Shown piece after piece: positions 29,911-40,452 of a DNA stretch of 64,000 nucleotides. The DNA lies in contig OX637805.1 in assembly GCA_951802425.1 (NCBI GenBank), forward strand, positions 620,001 through 684,000, written 5' to 3'. Position 1 is the first letter of the stretch; every line of letters begins with the position of its first letter. Source of the stretch: Clavaria fumosa. Its lineage: Eukaryota; Basidiomycota; Agaricomycetes; Agaricales; Clavariaceae. The translations under genes were made by a program, and so were the position numbers. The notes below the pieces were generated by a model. The model saw only the letters and a program-made list of their open reading frames with translations. It searched no databases and was not told the origin of the DNA.

Positions 29911-32728
29911 TCAAAGTCCGACTATTCTCATACCGAATATACAACAGCAGATCCAATGTACAAGGGTAGGAAATGTACTGGATAAGTCAAAGTGGGTGAG
30001 TAGTGCCTCAAACCCAGTGAAGAGTAGAGGGGTGATGATGTGGCTCATGGGGTCAAACACATTTTCCAGAGGAGGCTCCATGTTCTTTAGAACCACAGAA
30101 GGAACAGATATGGTATCTGGTAGCACTATGGGATGAACAACAAGCATTTTTTCAGAGATTAAACATGAGACAGATCTCTGTTTGATTTGAGGTAAGCACA
30201 AGCTTGTTTTTGGACCAGGCAGCAATCATTTTCCCTCCTGACTCGGTAGAGGTGTTGCACTGATGTGACTGCACCAGGCGCAGATAAGGCACAAAGAGCC
30301 AGCAGCCTGCCCCTTTGTGCCTTTTGAAAAGGGCTTGTCTCCGCTGCGTGGTGAACAGTCAACTGAGTATGGTGTATACCTGGCAGAACCAGAAGAACAG
30401 CTTTCTGTCCGACCAGACCTGCTGCCGCTATGGAGGGCACTATTTACCTGGGTGAGCATAGACTCTAACTTGAATTCAGAGTACTTAGAAGTGTATTCTG
30501 TCCCTGTCAACCTCAAACGAGAGTGGATGTAAGTGCACCACACGAACAAGTCAAATGCAAGAATGGCCACATAGTTCTCTGAAAAGTCTTTGTGACTAGA
30601 ACAGAAAGACCAATGCTTCTTGAAGTAGTCATAGATCTCAGGCTCGCAAAGTGTTCAGAATATGATATCCTGATTGTGCCAGGCCTCATGCCACAGATTC
30701 TCTAGAAGATCCTCTTCTCTTCCAAACATTGATTGATCTAAGAGGACTCGTTTGGATCCTATGGCATCAAGTCCTTTTTGTGTCTTCATGGCACCAGGGT
30801 TAGTTGCAAGCTCTTTCAAACTGGCCATAGTTATCACTGGCAGGATGAGATGTACCCCAGACTGAACTAAGTGCCAAATGGGGTCTGCAATCTCGTAGGT
30901 TTTCCCCATGTAATCCTGCACCTTCTCATCAGCAACATTAAAACATACCATATCCTTGCTCATACTTTCACTTGGTCTGATAAGGTTTCCTAGCTTAGGC
31001 AGGAACTCTCTGTCTCTCAACACAGCAAGCTTCATTACTGCTCTAAAAGTCTCCAAGGGCAACCCATGTAAGACACGGATGTCATCTTTGCCTTCATCAG
31101 GCACATTGTTTTCAGGGGGATCCGGTAATGCAGGGGGTTGTTAGGGCCTGTCCCATCTTGTAAGTAATACCGAAGGTTGACTTGCTGGTGACCAATCCTG
31201 GAAACTTGCTAAGACCAGTCAACTGTTGAGTACAGTTGAGAATACTCAGTCCCAGAAGGTCACAAGGACATCTGAAAAATATAAGAATGGAAATAGACAA
31301 GTAGGGAGAAGGGAGACATTGCTGGGAAGGTCGTGAAGTCGGTAGATGAAGTGTAAAGAAGGGAAAAGATGAGTTGAGAGAAATGGATAATGCTGAGAAG
31401 GTCGCAGAGTTGACTGACAAAGAGTGAAGAAAGAAATAGACAAGGAGAGAGAAACAGACGATGTTGAGAGAGTTGCAGGTAGTTGTGGTGGTGTCGAGAG
31501 ATGTGTCAGTGAAGGCAATGACTTTGCCAACTGACAAGGGAACCTGTGGGGTTCAAAGAAATCAGTACCAAGACAAATAAGAGAGAATACTTAGGCACGC
31601 AAGTTTATACAAGCATGGAGAACGAGTTAGAATAAAGCAGAGTGTGTCTTGGTGTTGTCAAGGTCACCAAGTGAGACAAGACCTATCAATCACAGTGGTT
31701 CCAAGCTCAAAGGGCATAATAGCCTCAAGCTTAAACCAAAGTGCATCAATATCAAGTCTACAGTACCGTATGTACATGCAAGACTTATATATGTGCATAT
31801 GGAAGGTATACAGAAAAGGAAAAGTACAGAGGTTATTAGGCCACAGAACTATAGTAGTACAGAGTATAACTAGTCAAGGAGTGACTGTGCACGTGTTCTA
31901 CTAAGGTCCTGAGGGGTTAAAGATGCATAGGTAAGGTCGCGAGGATGACTGGTCACGGGTTGCAACCTAGTTAAATAAATATGTACATATCTATAACTAC
32001 TGGGGGATTCTCGGATCATAAGCAAGGTAGTTATAGATGATTGGGGAGAAGAAGGGAAGCATAATTTGAAGTGTACATACAGCTGACCATTGGTGGTGTG
32101 TTTGAGTGTCAAGGTCGCAAGGTCATAAGAGTGGTCATGTGGGTGACGCTAGTGATGCAGTGACACAGGTGACTTTGGGCAGGAAGTCACATGGGTAGTG
32201 CCAGTAACACGGGTAACAGCCGTAACGCTGGTAACATATTGGCGCTGGTAGTGGTAGCACTGGGGGTGCTGCGTGGCAAGTCACGTGTCAGCCGAAGAAG
32301 ATGCACAACGGTGTGTTGCACATCAAGATGGTGGGTCCAGGCAAAGTATATGCATGAGGTGAGGTGGAGAGAGGTGTCGCAAGTATGGCATGGTGGTTGC
32401 AAGTGTCGTGTGAATGCAGGGGAAGTCGGAGAGGCTTCTGGAAGACGACAGCAGGTTCCGGAAGCATGTGGAGGGGCTCATGAGGTTGTAGAGAGTCGTC
32501 AGGAGGTTCATAGGTGTTGGTAGGGTTGGCTTGGGTAAGGGAAAAATGAATGGGTCCTGACAGGGGTTCCCCTTCGTCCTTGTCATCAGAGACTGGATCA
32601 ACATGCAAGGGGTCCATGTGGCAGACAGCACGAGCACTGTTTCTAGACAGAAGCTCTGCATAATGCAACACTTCAGCTTTGGTGATTTCAACCATGAACG
32701 TGTGGAGTGTGAGGCAGTCTGAAAACAA
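29911..32728 (-). pseudogene. Decayed gag-like gene split by a solo LTR
   Basis: Minus-strand frames 32728-32568 and 31138-30655 become one continuous frame when the solo LTR and one GGGGT are removed (DKDEGEP joins PALPDPPENN). It continues as KDDIRVLHGLPLETFRAVM, LLENLWHEAWHNQDIIF and TGA at 30655-30657, then DYFKKHWSFCSSHKDFSEN, FDLFVWCTYIHSRLRL, RTESCSSGSARYTPYS and a cysteine-rich LCLICAWCSHIS. A final frame reaches 29911. The WHEAW...F...I.FD...R and RYTPYS plus Cys-His pattern recalls gag-like proteins of mushroom DIRS-type or other retroelements, from memory only. At least one stop and a frame change show it is dead. Confidence 0.5.
31139..32562 (-). repeat. Solo LTR, minus orientation, element A family (1424 bp)
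   Basis: On the plus strand it starts TGTTAGGGCCTGTCCC and ends GGGTCCTGACA. Its reverse complement matches the element A LTR over much of its length (for example the AAGTATTCTCTC and GGTTGGCAAAGTCATTGC regions). It is flanked by GGGGT at 31134-31138 and 32563-32567, a 5-bp duplication, with no internal element on either side. It arose by LTR-LTR recombination after insertion into the minus-strand gag-like gene. Confidence 0.82.
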
Positions 32729-33086
32729 TACTCAACAGCGGGCTATTCAACAAGACAAAGCTACGATGTGGTAACAAAATGCTTGCTCTATTTGAGAAAA
32801 AGGAGGGCAGCCAAGAGGGTGGGAATGAGGGAGCGAGACTTACTCACACAGCATGTGCCCTCATTCCCATTACTTTCTTAGGTAAGCACTAGTTGTGCAC
32901 TTAAACCTCTCTAGTTCGGATTAGTTCAAACTGCACACTTCTGTCACGCAGAAATTGCAGATATATACCTCTGCTGCCCCTTTGCTTGCACAGTCAACAA
33001 GAACCATTCTGTTCCTTATTCCCTGCATGTTTGCTAGGCCTCCTAGTATGTACAGCACCATCTTCAACAAGACAGGGAAGAAACAA
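32729..33086. other. Non-coding, nothing recognised
   Basis: About 360 bp upstream of the gag-like pseudogene on its strand; may include its old promoter. No motif picked out. Confidence 0.3.
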
Positions 33087-33335
33087 CATCAGGAAACCTC
33101 AAAATTTCTTGACAATCTGGACCTTCTTACATGTCTTGATTGCACTTAATTGATCTTGATTTGTTTCTTGACTGTCTTGAATCCTCAAATCAAGACAGAT
33201 CAAGACAAAAAGTTCTTAATCAAGTAGGTCCATTTTCTTGATTTGTCTTGACTAACTTGATTTTTCTGTCAAGACTATCAAGACAGAGTCAAGACAAAAC
33301 AAGACAGCATCAAGAAAATTTGATGTTTCCTGATG
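33087..33335. mobile_element. 249-bp inverted-repeat element (MITE-like) rich in TCAAGACA
   Basis: Left end CATCAGGAAACCTCAAAATT; right end, inverted, CATCAGGAAACATCAAATTT. The interior is packed with TCAAGACA/TGTCTTGA words in both orientations, so the whole element can fold back. Target duplication is unclear (only AA on both sides). Non-coding. Confidence 0.6.
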
Positions 33336-33919
33336 AATGCCCATCTTCAACGTTAGAGAAGCATCTATAAAATATTTCAAAAAGCAAAGCAGTCAGAAAA
33401 TAGTGAAAGTCACATATTCTCTTGTCGAGGCCTGAGGGGGATCTCATTGTCATCATCTTCTGCGTCTGAGAGGTCCGGACACGGCGACACGGCACAGCTC
33501 TGAGTCCATCTGCAGAGATGTCATTTATGTGGATGCGTCGGTCGTCATCTATATCGCAAAAAGATATACCTCGCAATCGAAGATAGGGATACGAGAGTGT
33601 AGGAAAGATGGCAGTAGAAGGGCATGTCGCCCATACAAAAATAGAGAGCAATGACGGGCTAGATACAAAGCAGGTTTGGAAGTTTCGAGCACTCGAGCAC
33701 AGGGTATGAACTAGTGTTTTGTGGTTAAAAGGAGCAATCCGGAGAGCTTGACTCGATGGTGAAAGGCGAGAACGACAGCAAGGAGAGCGAGCCACGTTCT
33801 CTTCTATCAAGCGCTGGTGTATCAAGCGCTGGCATCACAGGCAATGTCTCCTGCAAGGTCTCTCCCACACACATTATGTAATTAATATGCATTGTTCAAC
33901 ACTGTGATGTCTTGTCAAA
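33336..33919. other. Non-coding or unrecognised
   Basis: A 171-codon minus-strand frame covers 33310-33825 but starts inside the repeat element, has no recognisable motif and lacks a clear start context. I do not call it a gene. Confidence 0.35.
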
Positions 33920-33983
33920 ATTTTGAGTCGATGGAGCAAGGTTCCCATTCCCGGAGGCGCCGGAATCGGCAACAACCACTAGT
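33920..33983 (+). repeat. 64-bp dispersed repeat, copy 2 (upstream of RER1)
   Basis: Same sequence as 3128-3185 with a 6-bp insertion (CATTCC region) and two G-to-A changes. Ends ACCACTAGT, 216 bp before the RER1 ATG. Confidence 0.65.
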
Positions 33984-34199
33984 GGTACACAGCTCTGGGA
34001 CATAACTTATGTAATCCAAACCAACAACAACGCCAGACAAAACCAAGCAAGTACAAAGCCAAAGCATTCTGGCCCCACACAGACTGAGACGCAACGACGA
34101 CACACTTTCGCGATTAGAGCGGGCCCGGCCGCAGCTTATAAACTCGACTGGCAAATCCTCAGCCTCCCTAGTCTAATTGTCCTTTCTAAGGAATACAAA

Positions 34200-35141
34200 A
34201 TGATGTCGGACAGCGACGCCGACTCGACACCTTTGCAAAATGTGTCTGCCACTTTCACGAAGTTGCAGCGGCAGTATCAACAAATCTTGGATCGCTTGAC
34301 GCCCCACGTACTGCAACGGTGGCTGGCTACAGTGGTTTTGGTGGCACTCTTTCTGCTGAGGGTGCTACTATCGCAAGGGGTGAGCCTGTTCATCTGTGTA
34401 TATCTAAACAAGGTGCTGACAATTGACACGTTGACGTTTCAAGTGGTACATTGGTTAGTGCCGTTCGGTTTGTGTTCTTCACCATTGAGTTGACACGTAA
34501 CGACGGTCTGAATGCAGTCTGCTGTACGCCCATCTCTCCACATTCCTCTTTTATCAGTATTCTAATTGTAGGTGCTTGGCCCGCTTTTTTTAGACGCCCA
34601 TGCTATATACCTATTGAACTTGCTCCTCGCCTTCCTCCAACCCAAGTTCGATCCGTCGCTCCAGGAAGACCTGCTCGCAGACGAAATTGAAGGAGGAGGG
34701 GAGGCTAGTGCGCCTACACTGCCCAGCTCGCGCGACGACGAGTTCCGCCCTTTCGTGAGGAGGCTTCCTGAATGGCAATTCTGGCGAGCACCCTTCCGTT
34801 GCATTCCGGGGCTTGTCGGACTTATTTCAGGACAGGTTGTCGACGACCAAGGCGACAGTGGTGGCCATACTATGTACGGTGACAGACGCGTTCGACGTAC
34901 CTGTCTACTGGCCGATATTGGTGCTTTACTTTTTCGTGTTGTTTGCGCTAACGATGCGGCGACAGATCCAGTACGTCTTTTCCTCTTTCTGGCAATTTTC
35001 TTGTTCCAATGGGTTCTCCCCGGCGGGTGTTTATGAATTTATCTTTTGAAACTGACACAACTACGTTCCAGACACATGATAAAATACAAGTACATTCCGT
35101 TTGACATTGGGCGCAAAGCACGGTATGGCGCCGGCAAGTGA
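34200..35141 (+). CDS. RER1: RER1-type ER retention/retrieval receptor
   Basis: Six exons: 34200..34379, 34444..34453, 34518..34523, 34594..34783, 34836..34970, 35072..35141; 591 nt, 196 aa, the usual RER1 length. Exons 2 (10 nt) and 3 (6 nt) are micro-exons, both needed to read SQG-WYIVCYA-HAIYLLN, the conserved first-loop region. Intron 4 is GC-AG (TG|GCGAGC ... GGACAG|G) and restores EWQFWLSTTKATVVAILCT. Conserved features: HVLQRWLATV, YLLNLLLAFLQPKFDPSLQ, DDEFRPFVRRLPEWQFW, DVPVYWPILVLYFFVLFALTMRRQIQ, IKYKYIPFDIGRKARYG. Four membrane helices are expected. RER1 returns ER membrane proteins and unassembled subunits from the cis-Golgi in COPI vesicles. Downstream, tandem by 164 bp, is the IMPACT-type gene. 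Confidence 0.93.
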
Positions 35142-35305
35142 TCTACGAGCCCTGCTTTGCGTTGTCGACAGTTTTACATACCACATTATCCTATGTAATA
35201 GCCTGTTTTGGCGGGCATTGAGGTACAGTTTAGTCGACCGGGTTATTCCTGCGTGAGAGTCAATAACGTGAATACATTGACATCGGAGTTGGCTCTTGGC
35301 TTCGC

Positions 35306-36346
35306 ATGGCTACCGCCGCTATTTCGACGTCGCAGGAGATCAGAGACCGCGGCTCTATCTTCGTCGCAACGATACACGCTGCAACCTCCCCGACCGAAGC
35401 GCGAGCTGCTGCGCAGCGCGTAAGGCAGTTGTTCAGCTCCCCATGGGAGGCCGCGTCGTCGTCAGCCCCCGTGACATCTGATGGCCAAGTCGCTGCGTCT
35501 TCGAAGGCTGCTTCTCACTACATTTTCGCATACAGGTGCATGGTGAGTAGGGCTTTACTGGCCCGCTGCTGGGATGGCGGGCGTCGGCGGACGGCTCTGA
35601 GGCCAGCCATTTGTGCGTGGCAAACAAGAACACCGAATTTTGATCAGGAACACTCGTCAACAGGTTGCGAAGCACGACCACACTGGCCTCGCGGGTCCTG
35701 AGGACTTTGAGCTCCAGGAGGTCAGCGAGGACGACGGGGAAAGGTGGGGCGGAGCCAAGGTGCTGAGGGTCATGCAACAGGAAGCGGTCCTCGATGCCGT
35801 CGTGGTCGTCCGGCGATGGTATGTCCCGCTACTTTCCTCGCTTCTCTACTTCCCTTTCGCCTCAAAAGGCATGTCCTTTCCGACTCCTTGAATATCTTGC
35901 TTACGCTTTTGTATTTGAGGTACGGCGGGGTTCTGCTGGGGCCCGCGCGGTTTGCGCACATTGAGACATGCGCGAGGGACGTGTGCTGCGCGTTCCGGCG
36001 TAGGGAGGAGGTCGAGGAGTGCATAGGGAAGTTGCGCACGCTGGACGGCACCCTTGCGGGCTTGCGCACAGAGCTCAAGCTCTATACACCCCTCGCCGCC
36101 ACGGCTACTTTACCGACGACACCCTTCGAATCGTCCTCTGTGTCAGCCCAGACAGCCGCCACCACCACCACAGTGGCCACGACGACCATCACGGTTTCTC
36201 AGCCGGACTACGACACATTGCTTGTGGACCTGGACCTCGCTAGGGCGAAGCGACTCGTCGTCGCACGACAGAAGGCGGTCGACACGGTGCGGGCATCCTT
36301 AGAGAAAAAAAAGGCGGAAACAGGGATCTTGCCGCCGTTGTCTTAA
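35306..36346 (+). CDS. IMPACT/YIH1-family (UPF0029) protein
   Basis: Three exons: 35306..35542, 35607..35818, 35920..36346; 876 nt, 291 aa. The start at 35306 puts the domain almost at the N terminus. The UPF0029 fold is visible as SQEIRDRGSIFVATIHAATSP, ...YRCM, TGLAGPEDFELQEVSEDDGERWGGAKVLRVMQQEAVLDAVVVVRRWYGGVLLGPARFAHIETCARDV. The C-terminal 100 residues are Thr/Ala-rich then helical (YDTLLVDLDLARAKRLVVAR). IMPACT and Yih1 bind Gcn1 and dampen Gcn2 signalling, using an N-terminal RWD domain. This protein has no RWD, so the Gcn1 role is uncertain; the UPF0029 fold itself is secure. Confidence 0.85.
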
Positions 36347-37187
36347 ACCGAATTACTCAGGGCTTCCTCTGATGGTTGTCTCTCGAAAACTCAATGGGAC
36401 GGATGCATATATAATACTATCTTCTTTTCGTTTCTCCCTCGTCCTCCAAGCTCCCGATCGCGAATTTGGTCACGGACTTGTTTTTGGTCCGAAGCGACGA
36501 TATCTCAAGCTCAGGATGGATCCGCGAATTCGCAAGTCTAGGCCTGATGTAGAATGCGACTGTCCTCAAGCGGAAGCAACATAGTGCCATCAACCATGGT
36601 TCAACTCGTCGCGGTAGCCGGTACTTGTGGTGCACATGCATTTGTCGCCCGGCGATGACCAGGGCGTTTCTGATACATCCAGATATGACGGCTACTCTAA
36701 GGCTCCTTGTGCAGCTATCCCTGCATGATCCTGTGGCGGAGGATATGGGAGGGGAGGTACAGACGGTGTCGTTCCACCCGATACGAAGGACCATGAGCTC
36801 TCTCTGCTTGAAAACCGGAAGCTCAACTATGCAATGAATGGTGATTCTATGTTCTGTTTTAAAAAAAATTATGATTCCAGTTGCTGATACAGTAATGAAA
36901 ACTATGTTTGCGGCCAATACTCACGTATGTGGATTTCTGGCATTGTACAAGGATTTCTTCAAGTTCAAGAAAGCTTGCGGCATCAGACATTATCAGAGAT
37001 GTGAATGTGGTCTTTCCACAAGCTCAGACGATGGTATTGCAAGGTTCGGGATAGGCACAAAAGGACCCAAAGGGTTCAATACCATTGGGAATGCGCACAT
37101 TGTGCTGCAGGCATATTCGACTCGCCCAGTGCACTCTACGAGTATCTCCATATATACTACTCACCCAACCAAACTCGTTTGTCGATA
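36347..37187. other. Intergenic, no supported gene
   Basis: A 166-codon minus-strand frame (36417-36917) lacks any recognised motif and overlaps the IMPACT 3' flank. TATATAATACT near 36409 and an A8 tract at 36860 are the only notable features. Confidence 0.4.
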
Positions 37188-37852
37188 CAGTTGAACATGG
37201 CATAACGTATAACGACGGTCAGACCCTAAAACTAATACGGTATCGTGGGTTTACGGTAACCTATGTGTCACATATTACGTGACATGTGTGATGTGTGACG
37301 GTCCCAAAAAATGGTCCAGTGTCGTCTGCTGCGCCTTCGCCACCTGCCGTCTGCTGCGCCTTCGCCACCTGCCGTCTGCTGCGCCTTCGCCACCTGCCGT
37401 CTGCTGCGCCTTCGCCACCTGCCGTCTGCTGCGCCTTCGCCACCTGCCGTCTTCGCAAATGCACACGAAGGCGTCGGGCCTCTTGTGACAATATCCGTGC
37501 ATTGTCTACCTCACCAAGTCTGTCCAAGCATGCCCCTTCTAGTCTTCTGCACAGCTGCAGGAGTGTCTTTTGGCAATTTTTTTCTGGATAGTCTATCGTA
37601 GCTGTTAGACATAGGGATCTGGTGCTGGCCCGCTGCAAGGGAAGGCCGAAAAAAAGTATTTTCATTTCAAATCACGCATGATAATTGGACCTGGGTGCCC
37701 GCAAGAACGTATATTTTGGGGCCCAGCCCCATACGTTATTCGTTATGCCAGTTTTCGTATAATTTACCGCAAACCAACTTGGTTAGGGCCCAAAATCAAT
37801 ACGTTATCCGAAATATACGTTTACCCGTGATACGTTATGCCATGTTCAACTG
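37188..37852. mobile_element. 665-bp TIR element, Tc1/mariner-pogo type, non-autonomous
   Basis: Left end CAGTTGAACATGGCATAACG and the exact inverted copy at the right end (23 bp matching), each flanked by TA (37186-37187 and 37853-37854). TA duplication plus CAGT termini fits the Tc1/mariner superfamily, which includes pogo. No transposase inside; it holds a 25-bp minisatellite and ACGTAT-rich subterminal words. It ends 89 bp before the polymerase ATG, so it lies in that promoter or 5' UTR. Confidence 0.75.
37323..37447 (+). repeat. Minisatellite, five exact 25-bp units
   Basis: Unit CGTCTGCTGCGCCTTCGCC followed by ACCTGC, five head-to-tail copies and a partial sixth. The period is not a multiple of three, so no protein is implied. 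Confidence 0.95.
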
Positions 37853-37941
37853 TAGTCTGTACAGCTCTGCCACTTAGTAAGCTCATCTGACTCTTCCTCT
37901 GCGTCGCGCAACTACGCAGTTTATCAGCTGTGCTGGAAGCC

Positions 37942-40302
37942 ATGAGTCCCAGGAAAGGAAAATCGCCGCTCTCCCATCGGTCTTCGTCACACGAAAGCTT
38001 TCCAGAGCCTCCCCCGCCGAAGCGGTCCAAGTTTACAAACCGTATTCGAGTACACGTCGTCCATGCGAAACTTGCACCTAACGAGCTTGCTGAGCTGTTT
38101 GCTCTCATCGAGGGCCGCAAGCACTGCGCCAGTTTCGCTTTGGAGAGTTGCCTAGACGCGAAAGATGCCGACGTGATTGTCACCGCCGTCCGTATGCGGC
38201 AGAGACTGGAACGACATCTTAACTGGGAGATAGCCGTACGTGCATATGCCGACCGCATCTTTTTCAAGAAAATGCCTCTGAGTTGTATCTGATTCAAATG
38301 CCAACGGGGCAGAAAAGCAAGGCTCTTGTCGTGCCAGAATGGCTATTCGAGTCTTCGAAGCAGGGCAAGCCGATGCCTTGTGGTGACTACGCTGCCGTGG
38401 AGCAGATGCATGATGAGACAGCGCAGAATGGTCTGGACGATGCTGAGACCTCGAGTAGACTATCCTCGGCGTTCCAGCTCGAACCGTTGCGTGAGCGCTC
38501 GCCTCGCGAGCATGACCTTTCATACAAGGCGAAGCTGTCTTGCTGCCGCGCCTCGCCGCTCGTCTGCCCTAACCAGAAGCTCGTGGAGGAGCTTGACATC
38601 ATCAAGCGTTCTCGGTGGCTCGACGGTGAAGACATTAATGCACTAAGCTATTCCAGGGCCATCGCGACCATCAAAGGTCCGCATCGCACTGTCTTCTGCG
38701 TGTTGATTGTCAGCTTGTCGGGTTGACCTCACTCTCTTCTTCTTCAAGCTTTTCCTCAGCAAATAAATGAGCGCCTCGTGCGGGATGAAGTTTGTCATCT
38801 GCCCTACATTGGCCCTAAAACCATTACTCTTGTGTGCTCCATGTCGTCCCCAAATACCACCATTTCCTGATGGTCTCTTAAGATTAAGGAATTCCTACGG
38901 AATGGCCATATAGCCCAGAGCCGTCAGCATCTTTGTGTCTCTGTTTTAAGTGTCATTTGATGACCTATCTCCCAGAGTTTATTAGTACATCCGCCCGCTT
39001 CCAATCTCTCACTTTGTTCACCTCCATCTATGGTATCGGGCCAAGTACGGCGCGGGATCTCTATGCGAGCGGGATGCGCACAATAGAGCACCTAGAGGAG
39101 TACTTCTGGAGTGAGGAGGACATTATTGCACCGCTCCGGGAAGGTGAGACGAGGCATCCACTGGGAGTAGTCGACGGCCAACAAATGGATATCCACGTCG
39201 CACTCAAACTCAGAGCGGATCTGGCCGAAAAGTAGGTCCTGACTATCCCTCAACCTTTTTGTCGGGGTTACACCCTGGGATGTCGAAGTTTATTTTTGTT
39301 TGACAGAATCCCAAGGGATGAGGTGGAGGAGATGCAGAGGGTGGTCATGGATGAGCTCGGTCACATCCGGCAGGGGTGCGTTAGCACCATTGTCGGCGGG
39401 TTTGTTTTCATTCGAGTGGTTTCAGCAGGTGCCATATGCTCATCGCCCGCTTCCTTTCTGATCTAGGTATAGGCGAGGCAAGACGCTGTCCAACGACGTC
39501 GACATCGTCATCACACACCCTGGCCTAAAAAGTGGTGGAGATGCCGTCAAGGGCCTTTGTGCGAAGCTCGTACAACAACTAGTCGCGAAAGGTGTGCGGT
39601 TGCCCGCTCAGCTCCTCATTTGCTAACAAAGTCAATGACTACTTGCTAGGCCTTATAACACATGTCATGCGTATACTGCGCTTCCCTTTGCCTCTCTAGA
39701 TAATTTCTGACCTTGTCCACCGTTATTCATCTGACCAGACCTCTCATCCTTCCATGCGCCGGACACGCTGCGCACAACGCGATGGGACTCGCTCGAGAAG
39801 GCGCTTACCGTGTTTATCCTGCCTCCAGCACCTGACCGCTCGAGGCGCGTGCATCGCAGGTTGGACCTCATCGTTGTGGCGGCCGAGATGTACTGGACAG
39901 CAATCGTGGGCTGGTATGTGCATTCACTTTTTGTTTCTTTTTTTCTGTCTTGTGTTGTATGGAGGTGCACCTCTTGCCCAACAGGACAGGATCGACAATG
40001 TTTGAGAGGGATCTTAGACGGTGGGCTAAGGACAGGTTAGGTTCCTGTGATGTCTCCTAATGAAGGATATGATTATTCAATCCAACACTCTTCTCGCTTG
40101 TAACTTAAACAGGGGAATGAAGTTCCACAGCGCGGGAGTGTGCGTAACTGTGTCATCCCCACATTTTTCCATATTGGTTGACTTGCATTTCAGATTCAGA
40201 CGGCGTGACTCCAAGGCTTACTATCCGAGAAGCGAGCAGGAAGTTTTCGACGTGTTGGGCTTGCAATGGGTCCACCCAACACTCAGGAACGCTGATGCTT
40301 GA
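37942..40302 (+). CDS. pol4: Family X DNA polymerase with BRCT domain (Pol4/Pol lambda-like)
   Basis: Twelve exons: 37942..38235, 38313..38676, 38749..38831, 38883..38922, 38976..39231, 39307..39399, 39467..39591, 39650..39670, 39739..39913, 39985..40035, 40113..40139, 40194..40302; 1638 nt, 545 aa, all GT-AG. A BRCT-like domain at about residues 30-130 ends at VVPEWLFESSKQGKPMP. The 8-kDa region has PQQINERLVRDEVCHLPYIGPK; the thumb helix-hairpin-helix is LFTSIYGIGPSTARDLY. The palm has GGYRRGKTLSNDVDIVITHP with the two metal-binding Asps and RVHRRLDLIVVAAEMYWTAIVGWTGS with the third. It ends RRRDSKAYYPRSEQEVFDVLGLQWVHPTLRNADA. Such enzymes fill gaps in base-excision repair and end joining. 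Convergent with glutaryl-CoA dehydrogenase, 150 bp between stops. Confidence 0.92.
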
Positions 40303-40452
40303 ACGTGTGCATACATCATACCTGCAGACATGGATGTACGGAACTTAACTTGTGTAACTGTACTTTGTAACTTGTAATGTCAATATCCTATCGTTTGCAA
40401 CCCGACCGACACAGGGTTCCTTCACTCAGTAGTCGCTCAAAAATATGCATAG

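Noticed and set aside
28657..32562. The LTR pair at 28.7-29.8 and 31.1-32.6 kb as ends of one inverted-repeat transposon.
   Set aside because: They have different outer ends and separate contexts: one is the 3' LTR of element A, the other is a solo LTR with its own GGGGT duplication.
33310..33825. 171-codon minus-strand frame.
   Set aside because: Begins in the inverted-repeat element side, no motif, ordinary chance length.
36417..36917. 166-codon minus-strand frame downstream of the IMPACT-type gene.
   Set aside because: No family signal and no splice-supported extension.
37323..37447. Repeat protein encoded by the 25-bp minisatellite.
   Set aside because: The 25-bp period changes frame each unit, so all three frames show the same cyclic peptide; no selection for coding is implied.
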